50,725 nt of DNA from [Candidatus Thermochlorobacteriaceae] bacterium GBChlB (lineage in GTDB: Bacteria > Bacteroidota > Chlorobiia > Chlorobiales > Thermochlorobacteraceae). The notes beneath the pieces are model-generated. The model did not search any database, had not been told where the DNA came from, and worked only from the letters and a program-made list of their open reading frames with translations. The position numbers were made by a program, and so were the translations under genes. Below are positions 26,089-34,071 of this stretch, one piece after another. Position 1 is the stretch's first letter. Each line of letters begins with the position of its first letter. The DNA lies in the NCBI GenBank assembly GCA_000724175.1, contig JPGV01000028.1:1-50725 (forward strand), in the 5' to 3' direction.

Positions 26089-27297
26089 GTGAAACACACA
26101 CCCAGCGAAACGATTGCAGACACCGCTGTGCTGAGTGCGACAGCAAGATTGTCAAAAAACAGCTCCGCCGAACCAGAGTTCCCCGCCGTCAATCTTTCTG
26201 AAGCGTTGATTTCACTGCGACATGTGCGGCACAACGTCCGCGCCGTTAAGCGCCTTATCGGCTCGCCGCCTCGCATAATGGCGATTGTCAAAGCCAATGC
26301 GTATGGACATACGGTTGATGCCGTCGCGCCTGCGCTGCTGGCGGAAGGCGTAACCGATTTCGGCGTGGCCAACATCAACGAGGCGATTGAGCTGCGAAAG
26401 CGCGTCGGCAACAATGCCGCGATTTTGGCATTTGCGTCGCCGCTGGCAGAGCAACTTGAATTTTACATCAGGCATAACATAGAACTCTCGATTGGAAGTT
26501 ATGATATTTTAAGTGCTGCCAAGTCAATTGCCGCGAAGCTCGGCAAGTCCATTACGGCGCACTTAAAAATTGATACTGGCATGGGGCGCTTGGGCGTTCA
26601 GCCTGCCGATGCTCTTGCACTTGCCGAGCGCATTGCCGCATCGCCATACCTTCGTTTGAAAGCCATTTACACGCACTTCGCATCGAGCGGGTCGGACAAA
26701 GCGTTCACCAAAAAGCAACTCAAAACTTACCTCGCGCTCGTTTCCGAAATCGAGCACGCGACGGGAGCAAATGTGATGCGCCATGCGGCGAATAGCGGCG
26801 CGATTCTCACGGACAAGACGACGCATCTCGATATGGTTCGTCCGGGCATGTTGCTCTACGGCTACGCGCCCGATGAGTCGTTTCGTTCAACGCCCGACTT
26901 AAAGCCCGTGATGCAGTTGCAGTCTCGCGTGATGTTTACAAAGTGGATTGAAAAAGGCACAAGTGTTAGTTACGGACGCCGTTGGACGGCGACGCGCCGC
27001 TCGCGCATTGCAACCGTGTCTATCGGATACGCTGACGGTTACCATCGCGTGGCGTCCAATATCACGTCGGTGATGATTCGCGGAAACTTGTTTCGACAAA
27101 TCGGCTCGGTAACGATGGACGCGATGATGGTCAATCTCGGCAACGATGAATCCGTGCAGGTCGGCGATGCGGTCGTGCTGTTCGGCTGGGAAAAGTCTCT
27201 GTCGGTGAATCGCTTGGCGAAACAAATTGGGACGATTGGCTATGAACTCTTGTGTGCCGTCTCGCCGCGCGTCAAGCGTGTGGTCATTGATGAATGA
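26089..27297 (+). CDS. alr: Alanine racemase
   Basis: The 402-residue PLP enzyme makes D-alanine for the cell wall. K68 in IMAIVKANAYGH forms the Schiff base and the second base Tyr lies in SVSYGRRW. Further family marks are HLKIDTGMGRLG, IYTHFASS, HAANSGAIL, MVRPGMLLYG and ATVSIGYADGY. The start is a GTG at 26089, and similarity to the family begins near residue 34 (AVNLSEALISLRHVRHNV). The first 30 residues are probably a lineage-specific extension, or translation starts later (an in-frame GTG is at 26128). It is convergent with wzz, three bases separating the stops. Confidence 0.93.
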   Translation: MKHTPSETIADTAVLSATARLSKNSSAEPEFPAVNLSEALISLRHVRHNVRAVKRLIGSPPRIMAIVKANAYGHTVDAVAPALLAEGVTDFGVANINEAIELRKRVGNNAAILAFASPLAEQLEFYIRHNIELSIGSYDILSAAKSIAAKLGKSITAHLKIDTGMGRLGVQPADALALAERIAASPYLRLKAIYTHFASSGSDKAFTKKQLKTYLALVSEIEHATGANVMRHAANSGAILTDKTTHLDMVRPGMLLYGYAPDESFRSTPDLKPVMQLQSRVMFTKWIEKGTSVSYGRRWTATRRSRIATVSIGYADGYHRVASNITSVMIRGNLFRQIGSVTMDAMMVNLGNDESVQVGDAVVLFGWEKSLSVNRLAKQIGTIGYELLCAVSPRVKRVVIDE

Positions 27298-27300
27298 AAA

Positions 27301-28590
27301 TTAAGCGGGCGTTTTTGGCGGTTTGCGCGCAAAAGAAAATGTTTGGTTTAGGAGCGTCCATAGCCGTTGGTAGCTCTCGTCTTGCCGAGAGCGGCGGAGG
27401 AAGCGCATGAAAAACACCAGCGATACGGCAGCGAGGAAACTGATGGGAACTGACAACAACATCGTGGTCAGGCGTTTCGGACTGGTGCGTTGAATCGGCA
27501 GTCGCGCGTCGTCAAGCACAACGACCGTCGGCGTATCGCGGTAGCCTTGCACGCGCTCCTTGAAGTAAAGTTGTTTGAGCAGCGCATACACTTCTTCATG
27601 GATTCTGACCTCGCGGTAATAATTGGCATACTCTCGCGCGAGCGCAGGCATTTGCTCAAATCCCATCGCGAACTTATCCGATTTCCCCAACGCCACCTCG
27701 TTGTATTTGCTGCGCACTTCATTCAGGCGGTTTCTCGATTCGATAACCGTCATATCGTTGGGCTGACGGTCGCGCAAAAGTAAATCCAAATTGATTTCTT
27801 CGGCAATCATACTCGCCTTTAATTTTGACGCGGCTTCAAGTTGCAGCTTCATCTGCTCAGATATTGCAACGGCTTTATGCGACGTTTGAAACCGCTCCAA
27901 ATTAGAATAGGCACTGTCTAAATCGCGTTTTGCCTGTTGCATTTGCTCCGAGAAATACCGAGCGTTGTAAAGCGACTTTAAATTGGCGAGCCGTCGATTG
28001 GTTCGGTCGAGCATGTCTGCATAGCCGTTGGCGAGCCTGACGACGCGATGTTTGACGCTGTCCTCATCGGCTTGTGAGAACGAAAACGCGGGTGTTGAAA
28101 GTCTGACCTCAATCGTGATGAAGCCTTGTTTCGACGAGGTGATTCGCGTGGCGTCGGAAAGCGCTATGGCAATTTTCTCTTGTTGTTCGCGCTGATTTTT
28201 GTGAGCGTCGTCTGCGTCTAACAAAAACTCGGCTAAGCCAAGCGCGACGCTTAGGCTGTCTGCCACTGTTCGGCTTTTAAGAATCTCGACCAGCACGTCG
28301 GTCGTCGTCGAGCCGCCGATAAGCCCCGATAAGCCCGAACTGCCCGCCACGGCTTGCAGGAGCAGGTTTTGTTTGCTTGGGTCTTCGGGCGGCATGAGAA
28401 CGACCTTCGCGCTGTAAGTTTTCGGCAGCAGGAATACGACCAGCGCGACGACCAGTGTTGCCGCAAGAACAATTTGCCCAATGAAGCCTCTGTTCTCCAA
28501 CAGAATTTCCAAGTAATGCCGAAGCAGCGTCGGCGGCTGAAGCGTTGCGCCGTTGGTTGCCGCAGAATTATGAAGCGCATCGTGTTGCAT
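27301..28590 (-). CDS. Wzz/chain-length determinant-like polysaccharide co-polymerase
   Basis: The 429-residue protein has two membrane helices (about 38-58 and 375-397) around a large periplasmic domain, the typical Wzz arrangement. The N-terminal Wzz domain contains YSAKVVLMPPEDPS and the loops LLLQAVAG; a coiled-coil region (about 205-300) and the region after VVVLDDARLPIQRTSPKR, with a conserved proline-rich motif before the second helix, complete the match. It has no cytoplasmic tyrosine kinase domain. It overlaps the wza-like gene by one base as TAATG, so the two are translationally coupled. The protein would set chain length of, or help export, a surface polysaccharide. Confidence 0.9.
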   Translation of the reverse strand: MQHDALHNSAATNGATLQPPTLLRHYLEILLENRGFIGQIVLAATLVVALVVFLLPKTYSAKVVLMPPEDPSKQNLLLQAVAGSSGLSGLIGGSTTTDVLVEILKSRTVADSLSVALGLAEFLLDADDAHKNQREQQEKIAIALSDATRITSSKQGFITIEVRLSTPAFSFSQADEDSVKHRVVRLANGYADMLDRTNRRLANLKSLYNARYFSEQMQQAKRDLDSAYSNLERFQTSHKAVAISEQMKLQLEAASKLKASMIAEEINLDLLLRDRQPNDMTVIESRNRLNEVRSKYNEVALGKSDKFAMGFEQMPALAREYANYYREVRIHEEVYALLKQLYFKERVQGYRDTPTVVVLDDARLPIQRTSPKRLTTMLLSVPISFLAAVSLVFFMRFLRRSRQDESYQRLWTLLNQTFSFARKPPKTPA

Positions 28591-30206
28591 TACAGGCGAG
28601 AAATGGATAAGATGACAAATATCGTTGTGGCAATCGCGCCGATAACGGTAACGCCGTCTCTAAAAAAGGTGAAGGCGGTTTCAATCCATGGGCGCTGTGG
28701 CAGTTCTGGCACAAGAATCGTATCGCCCGGCTCTAACTGCGTAACTTTAGATGCTTCAATCACATCGCCGGTGTTAGGCTTAATGACCGAGATTTTACCT
28801 TCGTCAGCGCGCCGTCCGAAACCGCCTGCCCGCGCAATGTAATCACGCACGGTCAAGTTTTTTTCATACTCTACATTGCCCGGCTCAATCACGCGCCCGA
28901 TGACATTGACATAGTTTTTGAATTTTGGCACGTCTATCGCGTCGCCCGGCTCCAAAAAAATGTTCTCCGACTCTTTGCCAAATAGAAATAGGTCTTTGAA
29001 GTTCGCACTCATTTTTCCTTTGCGCTCTCTGGAGCGGGCTTTGGCGTATTGTGCGTCGTCGTCTTGCGGGTTCTCGCTCGCGTAAAGCCTTGGGTCGAAG
29101 TCTTGGGTCGTAAGCGGTCGAGTCACCGATGCTTCTTCCAGCGAGGCTTTGTCGGTGAACCCGCCTGCAAGTGCAATAACATCGCGCAAACGGGTTTGTT
29201 TAGGTGTAATTCGATAAACGCCCGGATAGCGCACTTCGCCGGTGAGCGTTACGGTTTCTTTAGGAAAAATTTTCGGAACGCGGCGAATGACAATGAAGTC
29301 ACCGCGCTGCACTGGGATATTTTTTTCGGGCGGAAAATTTTTGATGTTTAGGTAAATGCTTCGGCTTGAGAGCTTGTCGTCGTTGAAACGAATAATCTCG
29401 ATGGAGTCCAAATAAGCAGTTTCGCGCACGCCGCCAGCAAGTGTAATTAGCGCATAAAGTGAATCGTTTGGAAGGACTTCATAGACATCGGGATAAATTA
29501 CTTCGCCTGTAATGGTTACGCTGTCGGTTCGCTTCAAGAAAAAAAGCGCGTCGCCGTCTGTTAAGTAGGGATTCCCGCCCTGTTCCGCCAAACGAAAATA
29601 TCGAAAGACGTCGGCGACGACGGTGGTATCTGGTTGTCGGCGTTTTACTTGCACGCGCCGATATGAGGCGCTTTTGAGCAGGGTTTGGCTTTTCATCACC
29701 GCGTCCGAAACGCGCTCCGCCGCCGAGACGCGCACCTTCGTCGGCGCGGAAACTTCTCCGAGCAATTCCACATCAAAGGAGCGCAAACTCAGCAAAGAGA
29801 CACTAACATCTGCGCTGCGATAAACCTTTGCCAGCGTTTTGACCAACCGCTCTCGCAGTTCTTTGAGCGTTGCGCCAAGCGCCAAGACCTCGCCGATGCG
29901 CGGAATGATGACCTTCCCCTCGGGCGTGACGGTGAGCTGATACGATGTATAAAGTTGTGAAAAAATGGTAAGGAGCAGTCCGTCGCCCGGTCCCAATTTG
30001 TAGTCCGGCGGCGCCAGCACTTGCGAGAGCGGTGCCTGCGGCGTTGACGGCTGAAGCTGAAAGCGAGTCGCCGTTGCCGAAGCCGTGTCGAGGCTTTGCA
30101 TCAACGACTGCGGCAGAGCAAAGGGCAGAGACGGCTGTGCAAGCACGGGCGACCGCCAAAGGAGCAAGAGAGTGATAAAGACAAGGCGTGTCGCGTGTCG
30201 CGTCAT
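28590..30206 (-). CDS. Wza-like polysaccharide export outer-membrane protein
   Basis: The 538-residue protein has a signal peptide (cleavage near VLAQ), a Poly_export domain (about 75-150, YKLGPGDGLLLTIF and VTPEGKVIIPRIGEV) and at least four SLBB domains (GEVSAPTKVRVSA, GEVIYPDVYEVLP, GEVRYPGVYRITP, GRVIEPGNVEYEK). A hydrophobic helix lies at the extreme C-terminus (DGVTVIGAIATTIFVILSI). Wza-type proteins form the outer-membrane pore for capsule or exopolysaccharide. A lipobox cysteine is not evident. The gene is first in a two-gene operon with the wzz-like gene, apart from the glycan synthesis operon at 12941-17205. Confidence 0.92.
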   Translation of the reverse strand: MTRHATRLVFITLLLLWRSPVLAQPSLPFALPQSLMQSLDTASATATRFQLQPSTPQAPLSQVLAPPDYKLGPGDGLLLTIFSQLYTSYQLTVTPEGKVIIPRIGEVLALGATLKELRERLVKTLAKVYRSADVSVSLLSLRSFDVELLGEVSAPTKVRVSAAERVSDAVMKSQTLLKSASYRRVQVKRRQPDTTVVADVFRYFRLAEQGGNPYLTDGDALFFLKRTDSVTITGEVIYPDVYEVLPNDSLYALITLAGGVRETAYLDSIEIIRFNDDKLSSRSIYLNIKNFPPEKNIPVQRGDFIVIRRVPKIFPKETVTLTGEVRYPGVYRITPKQTRLRDVIALAGGFTDKASLEEASVTRPLTTQDFDPRLYASENPQDDDAQYAKARSRERKGKMSANFKDLFLFGKESENIFLEPGDAIDVPKFKNYVNVIGRVIEPGNVEYEKNLTVRDYIARAGGFGRRADEGKISVIKPNTGDVIEASKVTQLEPGDTILVPELPQRPWIETAFTFFRDGVTVIGAIATTIFVILSISRL

Positions 30207-30292
30207 TATTTGGGCGTTGAATTTTCAGGCCGTAAACTTAACAAAAGCCGTGTATCTTTGCGCACCCTGATTTTAGAACTCAAATTTTAGTA

Positions 30293-30481
30293 ATGCAAGT
30301 GATGCAAATTGTCTCTCTTGGGCTGCTGGCATTGGGCATCATTGGCGTTGTGGTGGGCGGAGTGAAGTTTCGTCAGCAAACCGAGTGGGAACATTGGGCC
30401 GCGAAAATGACAGCGCTCTTCATCATTGGCGGCGGCGCGCTGCTGGTCGCTATTGGCGCAGCAATGTTCTTTTTCGTCTAA
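30293..30481 (+). CDS. Small two-helix membrane protein
   Basis: The 62-residue product is two hydrophobic helices (about 5-24 and 40-61) joined by a short polar loop with KFRQQTEWEHWAAK. It has glycine-rich helix surfaces, as in small integral membrane proteins, and no homologue was recognised. A TATCTTTG box fits the Bacteroidota -7 element at 30253-30260 but there is no matching -33 box. An alternative ATG three codons downstream (30302) fits equally well. It is divergent from wza and convergent with pyrH. Being hydrophobic and free of stops, it looks real, but length alone is not proof. Confidence 0.6.
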   Translation: MQVMQIVSLGLLALGIIGVVVGGVKFRQQTEWEHWAAKMTALFIIGGGALLVAIGAAMFFFV

Positions 30482-30489
30482 CGGGCGCG

Positions 30490-31206
30490 CTATGCCTCGA
30501 CCAAACTTCCCACGCGCTCGCCGAGCGCAAGGCGCTTCAAATTTCCCGGAACGTTCATATTCATTACCACAATCGGCAAGGTGTTTTCTTGGCAGAGCGT
30601 GATTGCCGTCAAATCCATCACGCGCAGATTTTTCCGTAGAACATCGAGGTAACTGATTTCGGGAAAAAACGTGGCGGTAGGATTTTTTTCTGGGTCGGCG
30701 TCGTAGATGCCGTCGACGCGCGTGCCTTTGATAATCACGTCCGCCTCGATTTCAATCGCGCGCAATGCCGCCGCCGTGTCAGTGGTGAAATACGGGTTGC
30801 CCGTGCCTGCGCCGAAAATGACGACACGCTTTTTTTCCAAATGTCGAATCGCTCGGCGGCGAATAAATGGCTCAGCGATTTGCTCCATTTTAATCGCCGT
30901 CTGTAACCGTGTATAAACATTGATTTGTTCGAGCGCATCTTGCAAGGCGAGCGAGTTGATGACAGTGGCGAGCATGCCCATTTGGTCGGCTTGGGCTCTA
31001 TCCATGTTCTCGGCTGCTTTCGAGACGCCGCGAAAGATATTGCCGCCGCCAATCACCACGCCGACTTGGACGCCAAGCTCATGTGTCTCCTTAATTTCAG
31101 CGGCGTATTTTTTTAGGACTGCGCCGTCAATGCCGTAGCCCTGTTCGCCCATGAGCGACTCGCCGCTGAGTTTCAATAAGAGTCGTTTGTATTTCAATTC
31201 TGGCAT
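30490..31206 (-). CDS. pyrH: UMP kinase PyrH
   Basis: The 238-residue amino-acid-kinase-fold enzyme phosphorylates UMP to UDP. It has [11 protein letters not shown] at 9-19, [11 protein letters not shown] for ATP and phosphate binding, [19 protein letters not shown], and the [20 protein letters not shown] segment that binds UMP and gives the bacterial hexamer. It is last in the order rplM, rpsI, rpsB, tsf, pyrH, a conserved block in many bacteria. A terminator lies between tsf and pyrH, so it may depend on readthrough or a promoter within 31207-31251. Confidence 0.95.
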   Translation of the reverse strand: MPELKYKRLLLKLSGESLMGEQGYGIDGAVLKKYAAEIKETHELGVQVGVVIGGGNIFRGVSKAAENMDRAQADQMGMLATVINSLALQDALEQINVYTRLQTAIKMEQIAEPFIRRRAIRHLEKKRVVIFGAGTGNPYFTTDTAAALRAIEIEADVIIKGTRVDGIYDADPEKNPTATFFPEISYLDVLRKNLRVMDLTAITLCQENTLPIVVMNMNVPGNLKRLALGERVGSLVEA

Positions 31207-31251
31207 ACGTCCAACTGACTTTCGTATTTCAGATAAGTTCTACTCACCGAT

Positions 31252-31277
31252 AAAAAAAAAGTCCCGCGAAGCGAGAC
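31252..31277 (-). terminator. Intrinsic terminator after tsf
   Basis: On the minus strand GTCTCGC and GCGGGAC pair around a TTC loop (one T-G pair) and are followed by nine T residues. It starts ten bases after the tsf stop and lies in front of pyrH. Confidence 0.85.
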
Positions 31278-31286
31278 CTTTTCACC

Positions 31287-32090
31287 TTAGCGTTCTCCCA
31301 ACTGGAAGCGCACAAACGAACGCACGGTCAGCGTGGATTTCACGCGCGTCGATGCCTCGTGCAAGACGTCTGTTACGGTTTTAGCGTTATCTCTGATAAA
31401 TGGCTGCTCGAGCAGCACGACATCTTGATAGAATTTTTCTAATCGGTCTGCTTCTTGCTCAACAAGGTGCGGCGGAACTTGGCTGCGCTCCAAGGCAATT
31501 GGAGAAGACGCGGCGACTTGCATCGCGAGGTCTTTTCCAATGGGGTCGCTGCTTGCGCCGTTGATGCCAGAGAGTGAAACAATTGAGCCTAATTTTGCGC
31601 CCGGATGAATGTATGCAACAGCAATGCCGTCCGCATTCTCGACCAGCGCAACGCGGCTGATTTCAATTTTCTCGCCGACTCTGCCGACCATCATTTCAAC
31701 GGCTTTTGGCACGGGAAGATGGTCAAAGTCGGCGTCCATTGAGAGGGTCAGCACGTCGGCGGGCGATGCAGCGCGATGTTTGAGGGCAAGTTGCGCGACC
31801 GCATTAGCAAACTTTACGAATCCTTCGCTGCGGGCGACGAAGTCTGTCTCGCAGTTAATCTCGAGGAGCGTGGCGATTTTTTTGTCATCGCTTTGTGCGG
31901 CAACGATGGCACCCTCGCGCGCTTCTTTATCGGCGCGCTTGGCGGCAGTGGCTGCGCCACGCTCGCGCAGGACTTCTTCGGCGCGCTGCATATCACCGCC
32001 TGCTTCTTCAAGGGCTTTTTTGCAATCGCTCATTCCGGCGCCGGTTTTGTCGCGCAGTTCCTTGACTAATTTTGCTGAGATGTCTGCCAT
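31287..32090 (-). CDS. tsf: Translation elongation factor Ts
   Basis: The 267-residue protein has the N-terminal UBA-like domain with VKELRDKTGAGMSDCKKAL, the EF-Tu contact motif INCETDFVARSEGF, and the core and subdomain C-like region. EF-Ts exchanges GDP for GTP on EF-Tu. It follows rpsB with 111 bases between, across a perfect terminator, so the usual rpsB-tsf co-transcription is attenuated or tsf has its own promoter in the gap. No Shine-Dalgarno sequence is evident. Confidence 0.95.
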   Translation of the reverse strand: MADISAKLVKELRDKTGAGMSDCKKALEEAGGDMQRAEEVLRERGAATAAKRADKEAREGAIVAAQSDDKKIATLLEINCETDFVARSEGFVKFANAVAQLALKHRAASPADVLTLSMDADFDHLPVPKAVEMMVGRVGEKIEISRVALVENADGIAVAYIHPGAKLGSIVSLSGINGASSDPIGKDLAMQVAASSPIALERSQVPPHLVEQEADRLEKFYQDVVLLEQPFIRDNAKTVTDVLHEASTRVKSTLTVRSFVRFQLGER

Positions 32091-32162
32091 GGTTTTTGAG
32101 ATAGGGTTGGCCGCGTTATGCCGACAACCAAACGATTAAGTTTCGGGTAAAAACACATCGGA

Positions 32163-32192
32163 TAAAAAAGAACCGTGAGGCTATCACGGTTC
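32163..32192 (-). terminator. Intrinsic terminator after rpsB
   Basis: On the minus strand a perfect nine-base-pair stem (GAACCGTGA with TCACGGTTC) with a five-base loop is followed by TTTTTTATC. It starts ten bases after the rpsB stop and 72 bases before the tsf start. Confidence 0.92.
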
Positions 32193-32201
32193 GAATTCGG
32201 T

Positions 32202-32927
32202 TTAGTTCTTGTCTTCGGTGAGCGCTTCTTGGTCTTCTTCTTTTTGAGCCGTCGTTGCGTTGAGAATTGCGTCGGCGACCGCCGATGTAATCAGTTCAAT
32301 CGAGCGAATCGAGTCGTCGTTTGCCGGAATAACATGTGTAATCGACTCCGGGTCGCAGTTGGTATCGACCATAGCGAAAATCGGAATGCCGAGCAGATTG
32401 GCTTCTTTGATAGCGATATGCTCTTTTTTGACATCGACCACATAGAGCGCGGCGGGCAAGCGCGTCATTTCCGAAACGCCGCCGAGAATTTTCACGAGTT
32501 TTTCTTTTTCGCGGGCAAGCATCAGACGCTCTTTCTTTGTAATGATATCGAATGTGCCATCCGTTTCCATGCGCTCAATGGCGTTCAAGCGCCGCACACT
32601 TTGGCGAATCGTCGAGAAATTCGTCAGCATGCCGCCCAGCCAGCGTTCCGCCACATATGGCATTCCCGCCCGTTCCGCTTGTTCGGCAATAATGACCTTG
32701 GCTTGCTTCTTGGTGCCGACGAAAAGAATTTCTTTGCCCGTTCCTGCAATGGCTTCAACCGCATTGAGCGCGTCGTCCGCCATCGTAACGGTTTTCTTTA
32801 AATCGAGAATATGAATCCCGTTCTTCTCCATGAAGATGTAGGGTTTCATTTTCGGATTCCAGCGGCGCGTCAGGTGTCCGAAGTGTGCGCCTGCTTTGAG
32901 CAGGTCTTCGATTTGAAGTCTTGGCAT
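32202..32927 (-). CDS. rpsB: 30S ribosomal protein S2
   Basis: The 241-residue protein is a full-length S2: [20 protein letters not shown] at the start, [19 protein letters not shown], and [14 protein letters not shown], with the [15 protein letters not shown] loop and [10 protein letters not shown] near the end. The acidic tail ([14 protein letters not shown]) is usual for the family. S2 is a late-assembling protein of the small subunit. Translation starts 29 bases after a structured leader (32957-33034), described as a separate feature. The gene has no obvious Shine-Dalgarno sequence. Confidence 0.97.
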   Translation of the reverse strand: MPRLQIEDLLKAGAHFGHLTRRWNPKMKPYIFMEKNGIHILDLKKTVTMADDALNAVEAIAGTGKEILFVGTKKQAKVIIAEQAERAGMPYVAERWLGGMLTNFSTIRQSVRRLNAIERMETDGTFDIITKKERLMLAREKEKLVKILGGVSEMTRLPAALYVVDVKKEHIAIKEANLLGIPIFAMVDTNCDPESITHVIPANDDSIRSIELITSAVADAILNATTAQKEEDQEALTEDKN

Positions 32928-32956
32928 GAGTATCGTCTGTTGTTTGGTTTATCCGC

Positions 32957-33034
32957 TACCTTGTTTGTCTGCGCGGAATTCCTGTTCAGAACACCGCCGC
33001 GCAACTGAGCCGCCATAAGGCACTCGGCAAGGTA
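32957..33034 (-). ncRNA. Structured rpsB leader: candidate three-way-junction regulatory RNA
   Basis: The 132-base rpsI-rpsB gap contains three complementary helices on the minus strand. P1 pairs TACCTTG (33028-33034) with CAAGGTA (32957-32963). P2 pairs GAGTGCC (33019-33025) with GGCGGCTC (33007-33014) around a four-base loop, with one bulged G. P3 pairs TGCGCGG (32997-33003) with CCGCGCA (32970-32976) and contains the inner palindrome TGTTCTGAACA. P1 and P3 are perfect seven-base-pair helices, and the whole is a closed three-way junction ending 29 bases before the rpsB ATG. Autoregulatory leaders before rpsB are known in gamma-proteobacteria; this one is seen only from pairing, and its function is inferred. 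Confidence 0.55.
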
Positions 33035-33059
33035 TGTGTGTTTAAGAAATCGTTGTCGA

Positions 33060-33449
33060 TTAGCGCTTCGAGAATTGGAAACGGCGGCGCGCTTTACGGC
33101 GTCCGTATTTCTTGCGCTCCACCATGCGCGGGTCGCGCGTAAGCAAATCTTCCTTGCGAAGCGCGGAACGACTGTTCTCGTCGAACTCTAAAAGGGCGCG
33201 CGCAATCGCAAGCCGAACCGCGCCAGATTGCCCGGTGGTGCCGCCGCCTTTGACCGTAACATGAATATCGAACTTGCCGATGTTTTCCGTGGCGGCAAGC
33301 GGTTTAAGCACATCGTTGCGATGAATGTCGCTTGGAAAATAAGCCTCAATTGGGCGGTTGTTAATAAAAACTTTACCGCTGCCGGGTTTCATAAACGCAC
33401 GGGCGACGGAGGTTTTGCGTCGACCAGTTGCTGCAATTTGCTCTGCCAT
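33060..33449 (-). CDS. rpsI: 30S ribosomal protein S9
   Basis: The 129-residue protein is full length. It starts ATGRRKTSVARAFMKPGSGK and ends in the conserved basic tail DPRMVERKKYGRRKARRRFQFSKR, with the final Lys-Arg that reaches the P-site tRNA. It follows rplM by 13 bases. It shares the rplM promoter and continues into the rpsB leader. Confidence 0.97.
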   Translation of the reverse strand: MAEQIAATGRRKTSVARAFMKPGSGKVFINNRPIEAYFPSDIHRNDVLKPLAATENIGKFDIHVTVKGGGTTGQSGAVRLAIARALLEFDENSRSALRKEDLLTRDPRMVERKKYGRRKARRRFQFSKR

Positions 33450-33462
33450 TGAACGCTAAGGA

Positions 33463-33915
33463 TTAATTTAGTTGGAGCGGCTCGGGATTTTGCGCGGCGT
33501 GCGGATGCGCAGCGCCAGCATACACTTTCAACTTGCGAAATAGGTCGCGCCCTAAACTGTTGTGCGGAAGCATGCCGCGCACGGCTTCCTCGACGATTTT
33601 TTCGGGCTTCGTCGCTAAAATGGTTTTGTATTTTTCAAAGCGTGCGCCGCCCGGATACTGCGTGTTGTGGTAGTATTCTTTTTGGCTGGCTTTATTGCCC
33701 GTAACGCGGATTTTATCGGCATTGATGACGACGACGAAATCGCCCGTATCAATGTGCGGTGTGAACTGCGGCTTATGTTTGCCACGAAGCACATGCGCAA
33801 TGCGAGACGCAAAGCGGCCGAGCGTTTGACCCTCCGCGTCGGCGATATACCACTTGCGCTCGACCTCTTTCGGCTTAGCCGAATAGGTCTTGAAACTTTG
33901 AGTGTCGATTTTCAT
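33463..33915 (-). CDS. rplM: 50S ribosomal protein L13
   Basis: The 150-residue protein is complete: [27 protein letters not shown], the [21 protein letters not shown] core and the [21 protein letters not shown] motif. L13 is an early assembly protein of the large subunit. It is first of the rplM-rpsI-rpsB-tsf-pyrH block and has a matching Bacteroidota-type promoter about 60 bases upstream. No Shine-Dalgarno sequence is visible before the ATG. Confidence 0.97.
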   Translation of the reverse strand: MKIDTQSFKTYSAKPKEVERKWYIADAEGQTLGRFASRIAHVLRGKHKPQFTPHIDTGDFVVVINADKIRVTGNKASQKEYYHNTQYPGGARFEKYKTILATKPEKIVEEAVRGMLPHNSLGRDLFRKLKVYAGAAHPHAAQNPEPLQLN

Positions 33916-33976
33916 TGTTGCTAAATCAGAACGTTCAAAACTCGAATTTAACTCGTAATTTTTCGAATAGAGCCTG

Positions 33977-34007
33977 CAAAAATAGGGCTTTTCGTGAAAA
34001 ATCCAAA
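33977..34007 (-). promoter_or_regulatory. rplM promoter of the Bacteroidota sigma type
   Basis: On the minus strand TTTG (34004-34007) is followed, after exactly 19 bases, by TATTTTTG (33977-33984). This is the TTTG-N19-TAnnTTTG consensus of the primary sigma factor in Bacteroidota. The predicted transcript begins about 54 bases before the rplM start. Confidence 0.6.
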
Positions 34008-34071
34008 TGGCGCAAAGAGATTTTTCTGCCTGCGCGCGCTGTCAAATTGTTGAACCGTTCTCTCGCGCCGC

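Noticed and set aside
32163-32192. GGTTCGAATTC resembling a tRNA T-arm
   Set aside because: It is part of the perfect rpsB terminator hairpin; no cloverleaf fits.
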